From Candidatus Aenigmatarchaeota archaeon (GTDB taxonomy: Archaea > Aenigmatarchaeota > Aenigmatarchaeia > GW2011-AR5), in NCBI GenBank assembly GCA_018304585.1, contig JAGVVY010000005.1:1-32784 (forward strand): 32,784 nt of DNA. Direction: 5' to 3'. Position 1 is the stretch's first letter; every line of letters starts with the position of its first letter. Below, one piece after another: positions 28,435 to 32,784 of the stretch. The position numbers and the translations under genes were made by a program. The notes beneath the pieces were generated by a model. That model did not search any database. It was not told the DNA's origin and worked only from the letters and a program-made list of their open reading frames with translations.

Positions 28435-29516
28435 TTTTGTAATTTTTTCTGTAAATCGTATTCCTTTCTGAATCTTCCAAGCTCCCATGAAATTTTCAGT
28501 TCCATCATTTTTTTTCTTAGAATTGAAGGTATTTTTTCATATTTTTTGATGCTTACTTTATCACTCAATATCATTTTTTCATAATCTTCGTTAAGCATCT
28601 TTTCAAGGAATATTCTTCTTATTATACTTTCTGAAAGATCCTTGCCGAAAGCATTTCTCCACAGCTCATCGTAGCTGACTTTATTCATTATAGACTTTGC
28701 TGCAAGAATGCCGGACCATATTGCATATTTAATACCAAAGCCTCTGGCAGGGTCAAGAAAACCTGCCGATGAGCCAACAACCTTTTTTCCATTTATTTCT
28801 GCCGTTTCAGGCATATTACTGTAAGAGTGACCGGACGTGTAGCGAAGCAGTTTTGCATCCTGAAGAATATCTGCCACTATTTTGTTTTCTTTCAGAAATC
28901 TGAAAAATAAAGGGGCGAGATTGCATTTCATATCAAATGTGGTAGCGGCTATCGTAACTTCTTTCCTTCCATAAGGTACAAGGTATATGTAACCTTTCGG
29001 GCAATAGTCATTGTTCATGAAAAAAAGTATCGTTTCCGGATCTACATCCTTGACCTCGTAAACGCCACCAAACGCCCATATATTATGGAATAAAGGTCCT
29101 ACAGAAATAATGTCCGCGTCTGTCTTCGTCAAGTCTTCCTTGCTGTTGAAATTTATTTTTACGCCACTATTAAGCGCCTGCTTGTATAGTTGATGGTCTA
29201 CAGCCTTCTCTTCCTTTCCCCTTTTTAAAGCATAAAATATCGGCATAGAGTTCTCAGATTGAACCGTCATACTTTTACCAGAAGGCGCATATTTCACTAT
29301 GCTATATATTGGCTTGGTATATTTTAGAGTTATACCTTCCCGTGAGAAAAAATCCAGTTGATCATAATCATGCTCATAGTTTCTGATTGCTTGTATGTCA
29401 TCAACCACTGTCCCAATAAATTCCGCCTTTTCCTTGATTATAACTTCGTGACCCCCTTTCCTGAGTAGTATCGCAGCACTCAGCCCTGCCAGCCCCGAAC
29501 CAAGGATCTTTATCAT
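28431..29516 (-). CDS. FAD-dependent oxidoreductase, geranylgeranyl reductase-like
   Basis: 361 residues. The N-terminal dinucleotide-binding motif is IKILGSGLAGLSAAILLRKGG (GxGxxG, 23 residues later an acidic EK). The second FAD motif is NGKKVVGSSAGFLDPARGFGIKYAIWSGILAAKSI, the GD/GSAAG...P..G.GI..A..SG..AA pattern of the geranylgeranyl reductase and squalene epoxidase-like group. These enzymes saturate isoprenoid chains of archaeal lipids or act on other unsaturated substrates. The usual Asp of GDAAG is Ser here, which is unusual. No partner ferredoxin gene is adjacent. Convergent with the regulator, overlapping at the stop codons. Composition AT-rich but less so than the operon at 24-27 kb. 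Confidence 0.85.
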   Translation of the reverse strand: MIKILGSGLAGLSAAILLRKGGHEVIIKEKAEFIGTVVDDIQAIRNYEHDYDQLDFFSREGITLKYTKPIYSIVKYAPSGKSMTVQSENSMPIFYALKRGKEEKAVDHQLYKQALNSGVKINFNSKEDLTKTDADIISVGPLFHNIWAFGGVYEVKDVDPETILFFMNNDYCPKGYIYLVPYGRKEVTIAATTFDMKCNLAPLFFRFLKENKIVADILQDAKLLRYTSGHSYSNMPETAEINGKKVVGSSAGFLDPARGFGIKYAIWSGILAAKSIMNKVSYDELWRNAFGKDLSESIIRRIFLEKMLNEDYEKMILSDKVSIKKYEKIPSILRKKMMELKISWELGRFRKEYDLQKKLQN

Positions 29517-29590
29517 ATAACTTACAATGCTTAATAAGGTAAATAAATGTTTGCTAATATACCATTTAAGAGAACTGGAGATATGTTTGT

Positions 29591-30385
29591 ATGAATCTAA
29601 TAAAATCGTGGATAGAACTATCTTTGCTATTGTCCCTTATACCATATGCAGCATTGTTCTTTATAAGGAGACTTCGCAAATATGTAGCAAAAAACTATAA
29701 CCTTATTATGATTGATATGGATGGTACGTTTATAAAAACGCATACATTTCAGAAAGCTCTAGAAATGGCTTATGCAAACCAAGGGGATAATATCTATAAT
29801 GAACTTATATATAGAAGCAAGCAAACAAGAGCGTATACGCAGGATAATATTAGAATGCTCAAAGGACTTGAAGCACTGGTTAATGCAAAGTTTACAAAAA
29901 ATATGGAAATGAAAGTTGCCAAGATTTCTGAACTATATTTAAATTATGACCTTTTGAAAAGTCTAAAAAAAATTAAGGGCAAAGAAATTATAATAACTAC
30001 GAAAAGTTCTGATCTTATAGCCAAGTATCTTTCAAAAAAATACGGGCTTTCAGGCGGTTATGGCTCTATTATGAAATATGGACGTAAAGGCAAGATTGTG
30101 GGTGCTGAAAGACTTATCACAGATAAGGAACATAAATTCAATAAACTTTTCGTTACAAAACTATCATTGGCCAAATTTCATATGACTAAAAAAGACAAGC
30201 GGTTTGACCCGAAAAAAACTGTTATTATAAGCAATGATATCCTTGATATTGAAACAATGAAAAATGTGGGATTAAGCATAATAGTAAAGGAAAACTCCTA
30301 TGACTTAATCGGCAGACTTTCATACAATTTAAAACTATTTGATATTATGATAGACAATAAATACACACAGATCGAAAATATCTAA
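29591..30385 (+). CDS. Membrane-anchored HAD-superfamily hydrolase
   Basis: 264 residues. One N-terminal hydrophobic helix (WIELSLLLSLIPYAALFFI) followed by RRLRK should hold the enzyme on the inner face of the membrane. The HAD core is clear: motif I LIMIDMDGTFIKTH (nucleophile Asp42, acid Asp44), motif II EIIITTKSS, motif III lysine (around KYGRKGKIVG) and motif IV VIISNDILDIETMKNVG. The cap between motifs I and II is helical, of the phosphoserine-phosphatase-like type, so a small phosphorylated molecule or a lipid phosphate is the likely substrate. Divergent from the flavoprotein (74 bases apart) and exactly abutting the convergent V4R gene. Confidence 0.85.
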   Translation: MNLIKSWIELSLLLSLIPYAALFFIRRLRKYVAKNYNLIMIDMDGTFIKTHTFQKALEMAYANQGDNIYNELIYRSKQTRAYTQDNIRMLKGLEALVNAKFTKNMEMKVAKISELYLNYDLLKSLKKIKGKEIIITTKSSDLIAKYLSKKYGLSGGYGSIMKYGRKGKIVGAERLITDKEHKFNKLFVTKLSLAKFHMTKKDKRFDPKKTVIISNDILDIETMKNVGLSIIVKENSYDLIGRLSYNLKLFDIMIDNKYTQIENI

Positions 30386-30898
30386 TTACTTCTTAGGTGA
30401 AACCACAAACTCGCATATATCGCCTCCTGTGGCGACGCATTTTATTTCGGTACTGTCAAGATCTGTCTTTACTATGTAACTCATGCCACCAGCGACAAGA
30501 CCGTTAAAAAGCGTATCTATAGGTTTATTAGTCTTACCAAAATGCTTGGCAACTGTAGAATTTTTCAGAATAAATATGAATGTTTTTTTATCCATGTCGG
30601 CCTTTTTTAAGACAGGCACACCCCATCCTGAAAAAGAAACCAAATCTACACCCCATTTTATTGCCTCCATTTGCCTCATTCCGGGAAATTTTTCGGACAT
30701 TATTTGAAACCATTCATATCCCGCCTTTTTGCAACTGTCATATATAAGTTTTTCATTTTTACTTTCTGTTATGACCTTTAGAATATCTATATAAGTGTCT
30801 AATGGCGTAAAACTGTCTCTGTGTCCCATTAACTCTATGCGACCACTATCCACTTTTATTTGCTTGTTCAGAAGCATTTCTGCCAGCATTTTAAACAT
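30386..30898 (-). CDS. V4R-domain protein, copy 2
   Basis: The track start at 30955 lies inside the preceding gene. The ATG at 30898 overlaps that gene's stop as TGATG and gives about 170 residues (MFKMLAEMLLNKQIK). V4R domains bind small hydrophobic ligands or metal in bacterial and archaeal sensors. The C-terminal signature IKCVATGGDICEFVV (C...G...C.F) is present, preceded by the helical dimerisation part. It is similar in layout to the gene just upstream, so the pair arose by tandem duplication. No output domain is fused; it may work with the KaiC-like ATPase or a helix-turn-helix protein. Ends directly against the convergent HAD gene with no gap. Confidence 0.8.
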   Translation of the reverse strand: MFKMLAEMLLNKQIKVDSGRIELMGHRDSFTPLDTYIDILKVITESKNEKLIYDSCKKAGYEWFQIMSEKFPGMRQMEAIKWGVDLVSFSGWGVPVLKKADMDKKTFIFILKNSTVAKHFGKTNKPIDTLFNGLVAGGMSYIVKTDLDSTEIKCVATGGDICEFVVSPKK

Positions 30899-31407
30899 CA
30901 AACTATATCCTCCTTGATAATAAAATAGCAGTTCTTGTTTCCCTGTGACATACACTTAATTTCTTTACATACTACCGCCTTGCCGTTTACTAACTCCAGT
31001 AATCCTGCAAGAAATCCGCTCATTTGATAATCTACTGGCGTTTTGTTCTTTCCCCATAAGTCTGCAGTAAGTGAATAAGAAAGTGAAAATTCCGTGTTTT
31101 TTTCACTCTGCTTTTCCATTTTTATCTCCCCAAGCCCTAGCAAATTTAATATCTTTAGTGAAAGCTCGAGTATTTCATATCGTGACTTTTTTCCCATATT
31201 TTTAGTCAGGTTTGCAAACCAACGCAAAGATGACATTTTACTGGACTCATAAATTATTTGCTCTTTTTTCATATTCTTTAATTCTTTAAGTAAAAGAACA
31301 TATACATGAGGAGGTATCAGACACAAACTAGTACCCAACAATTTTATTTCTCCTTCTTTCATTTCAAGCTTTTTTAGATTCAGTAACTTGTTGAACAATT
31401 CTAACAT
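30898..31407 (-). CDS. V4R-domain protein, copy 1
   Basis: 169 residues, starting MLELFNKLLNLKKLEMKEGEIKLLG. The same order of elements as the downstream copy is visible: an N-terminal strand pair (EMKEGEIKLLGTSLCLIPPHVY against IKVDSGRIELMGHRDSFTPLDTY), a central helical region containing YES.K...LRWF, and the C-terminal V4R signature IKCMSQGNKNCYFII. Sequence identity between the two looks low, so the duplication is old or they diverged for different ligands. The start lies about 30 bases downstream of the KaiC-like gene on the same strand, so the three may be one transcript. AT-rich. Confidence 0.8.
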   Translation of the reverse strand: MLELFNKLLNLKKLEMKEGEIKLLGTSLCLIPPHVYVLLLKELKNMKKEQIIYESSKMSSLRWFANLTKNMGKKSRYEILELSLKILNLLGLGEIKMEKQSEKNTEFSLSYSLTADLWGKNKTPVDYQMSGFLAGLLELVNGKAVVCKEIKCMSQGNKNCYFIIKEDIV

Positions 31408-31436
31408 TCTTATCCCTGAAAATCCTTAACAATTAA

Positions 31437-32174
31437 TTAAATTGTCCGTTCCTTCTCAATACTCAATCCGCTTTTTCCTATCTTGAGTATGAAAGAATCC
31501 TTGCTATGATCCGTCCTACGCATCTTTCTGATAAGCAGGCTTCTTGTCGATACATCGCCTACACCCAGATAATTCAGAACTATAACCCCGTCAACCACGA
31601 ACTCCTCCACGCCAAAGCGCGAAAGCCCCTTTGAGTCTTCCAGTATTTCAGCGGTCATCAGTATAACTGCGTCTGTTTCTTTCAGTGCCTTGATAAGCTG
31701 GTAGAGACGCTTCCTCAGCTCATGCTCGTTCTCGAAGACCATGCCAAAGATCGATGTGGAGTCAAAAACTACGCGCTTTGCCCCGAATTTCTTTACAGAC
31801 TCCTTGACAACTGTGGTTATGTCGGTTATCTCAAACGGATCCTCGTACTTGATTATGAAGTCGCCCTTATCTATGTATTTCTTGAAGTCCCATCCGAATA
31901 TTTCGCCGTCGTGGAGGACGTCCTGCGGCAGTTCCTCAAGCGAAAAGAATATGCCTTTCTCGCCTTTCTGCAATCCGTCCCACAGGAATTGCGAGCAGAA
32001 AAGCGTTTTTCCCGTGCCCGTCGTTCCTGTGATCAGGTATACGTCTTTTTCAAGGAATCCGCCTTCCATCAGCTTGTCCAGCCCCGGTATGCCCGAAGTG
32101 CGCCTTGGGTGCAGGTCTGCGGCCGGCTTGGCCGCATCAGGCATTGCAGAATGCAAAGGCTTCTTTTCTTTCAT
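31437..32174 (-). CDS. KaiC/RecA-superfamily ATPase, single domain
   Basis: 245 residues. A short disordered N-terminus (KPAADLHPRRTSGIPGLDKLMEGGF) holds the KaiC-family G.PGLD entry motif. Then Walker A TGTTGTGKTLFCSQFLWDGL, the EE pair of FFSLEELPQDVL, Walker B KRVVFDSTSIFGM, and the FGVEEFVVDGVIVL segment common to archaeal KaiC-like and GvpD-like proteins. Archaea use such single-domain proteins in signalling and gene control; substrates are largely unknown. Host-like base composition marks the end of the AT-rich stretch. It lies upstream of two V4R genes on the same strand and 68 bases downstream of a winged-helix gene, suggesting a small regulatory module. Confidence 0.9.
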   Translation of the reverse strand: MKEKKPLHSAMPDAAKPAADLHPRRTSGIPGLDKLMEGGFLEKDVYLITGTTGTGKTLFCSQFLWDGLQKGEKGIFFSLEELPQDVLHDGEIFGWDFKKYIDKGDFIIKYEDPFEITDITTVVKESVKKFGAKRVVFDSTSIFGMVFENEHELRKRLYQLIKALKETDAVILMTAEILEDSKGLSRFGVEEFVVDGVIVLNYLGVGDVSTRSLLIRKMRRTDHSKDSFILKIGKSGLSIEKERTI

Positions 32175-32242
32175 AGTACCGTTATTATTTAATTATTCTG
32201 TAAAAAAAGATTATTGGCGCCTAATCCCACTCATTTCCCACA

Positions 32243-32497
32243 TCATTCAAACGGGCTTCGCACGGCTTTTATGTTTTCGACGTCTGACGGCCAGACGACA
32301 AGGGCCTTTCCTACCCTCTTGGACTTCACCAGACCGCGGTTCACAAGGGCCTTGACGTGGTAGCAAAGATGGGCTATCGCCCCATTCCTGCCTTCCTTTG
32401 GGAATCCCATCTTCTCGGCTATTTCCGTGACATGGAGCGGCCAGTGCATGGAGATGATGCGGTAAACCGCCTCCGCTTTGATGCGTCTTTTTACCAT
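32243..32497 (-). CDS. Small winged-helix DNA-binding protein (ArsR-like)
   Basis: 84 residues, essentially one winged helix: AEAVYRIISMHWPLHVTEIAEKMGF (helices 1-2), then AIAHLCYHVKALVNRGLVKSKRVGKALVVWPS (recognition helix and wing). The basic start (MVKRRIKAEA) fits DNA binding. No metal-binding cysteines of classical ArsR repressors are seen. It is the first gene of the minus-strand set with the KaiC-like ATPase and could control that set or act on its own promoter, which contains the hairpin at 32612-32650. Confidence 0.8.
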   Translation of the reverse strand: MVKRRIKAEAVYRIISMHWPLHVTEIAEKMGFPKEGRNGAIAHLCYHVKALVNRGLVKSKRVGKALVVWPSDVENIKAVRSPFE

Positions 32498-32611
32498 ACG
32501 CCCAATATTTTTGTCGCAGACCGGATAAATACCTTTGCCGGTTTGGAGCCCCCGCAGTTCCGCCCGCCAGGCGCGAACGCCCCGTTGCTCCGCCTATTTT
32601 TATAATACACT

Positions 32612-32650
32612 CTAAAATCCCCCAAAAAATTCCCACAAGTGGGATTTTAG
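32612..32650. other. Inverted repeat with two alternative pairings
   Basis: CTAAAATCCC (32612-32621) pairs perfectly with GGGATTTTAG (32641-32650). The same right arm can instead pair with the nearer TTCCCAC as TCCCAC-AA-GTGGGA. It lies upstream of the winged-helix gene, so it could be an operator for a dimer or a leader structure. Confidence 0.5.
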
Positions 32651-32743
32651 AAACTTCCCGAAGCAGTAGTAAATAGATAATTATAATATAAATGCCAGCG
32701 CTATAGAAAGCAATAAATACTACCGAGTAGTGGCAATTATACT

Positions 32744-32784
32744 ATGTTCTGGATAATCGGGACCGATAGGAAGCCCAAGCCCGC
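32744..32784 (+). CDS. Possible start of a gene cut by the window edge
   Basis: ATG at 32744 opens a frame MFWIIGTDRKPKP that stays open to the end. The codons look host-like and AT-rich TATA-like sequence lies upstream (TATAAATGCC around 32686). Only 13 residues are visible, so no product can be proposed and the call is tentative. Confidence 0.3.
   Translation, partial: MFWIIGTDRKPKP

Noticed and set aside
1-32784. CRISPR array, rRNA genes, replication origin repeats, transposase genes
   Set aside because: I looked for regularly spaced repeats, rRNA-like stretches and transposase motifs on both strands and found none.

Overview
This window is archaeal. It carries archaeal aIF5A with its hypusine site, an archaeal-type AspRS, a Hel308 helicase, an isoprenyl diphosphate synthase with a geranylgeranyl-reductase-like flavoprotein, archaeal type IV pilins, a KaiC-like ATPase, V4R proteins, TATA-box promoters followed by short leaders, and tRNA genes with bulge-helix-bulge introns and no encoded CCA. 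A DPANN-type lineage is plausible (small membrane proteins, heavily interrupted tRNAs), but the phylum cannot be fixed from this sequence.

Layout. 1-3.7 kb: the end of a Fic protein, a rhomboid protease, three tandem pilin genes (the third frameshifted), aIF5A and a small membrane protein. 3.8-6.0 kb (minus): RNase HII, a small membrane protein and AspRS in one tightly coupled operon. 6.0-6.8 kb: an ORF that starts inside a hairpin repeat, then an initiator tRNA-Met that I read as split by four introns. 7.0-8.3 kb: a secreted two-cysteine protein, a decayed gene and an exported rhodanese. 8.4-10.25 kb: a truncated SDR gene, an AT-rich nuclease-like gene and a second intron-bearing tRNA. 10.4-12.7 kb: a CPA2 antiporter with a CBS protein, and a lipoprotein. 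13-17 kb: a giant surface protein with a G8 domain and beta-helix. 17.3-22.3 kb: Hel308, a haem-type membrane protein, a second two-cysteine secreted protein and a duplicated PrcB-like lipoprotein. 22.3-23.3 kb: prenyl diphosphate synthase.

23.4-29.5 kb is the most system-like part. A minus-strand operon encodes a LysA-type PLP decarboxylase, an ATP-grasp ligase, a small ORF, a NAD-synthase-like PP-loop enzyme and, just downstream, a C39-like cysteine peptidase. A winged-helix regulator is divergent from it. Most of this stretch is much more AT-rich than its surroundings, which suggests acquisition as a block. The enzyme set suggests an unassigned amine, amide or peptide-like product. AT-rich sequence continues through a flavoprotein, a membrane-anchored HAD phosphatase and two V4R sensors. 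It ends at a KaiC-like ATPase and a winged-helix protein that look like a signalling module.

Two families of small mobile or structured elements are visible. One is a 98-bp element with terminal inverted repeats and 8-9 bp target duplications (two copies, one base different). The other is an 84-90 bp TATAG...CTATA hairpin element (three copies). A separate double hairpin at 20.7 kb has the same architecture but a different sequence.
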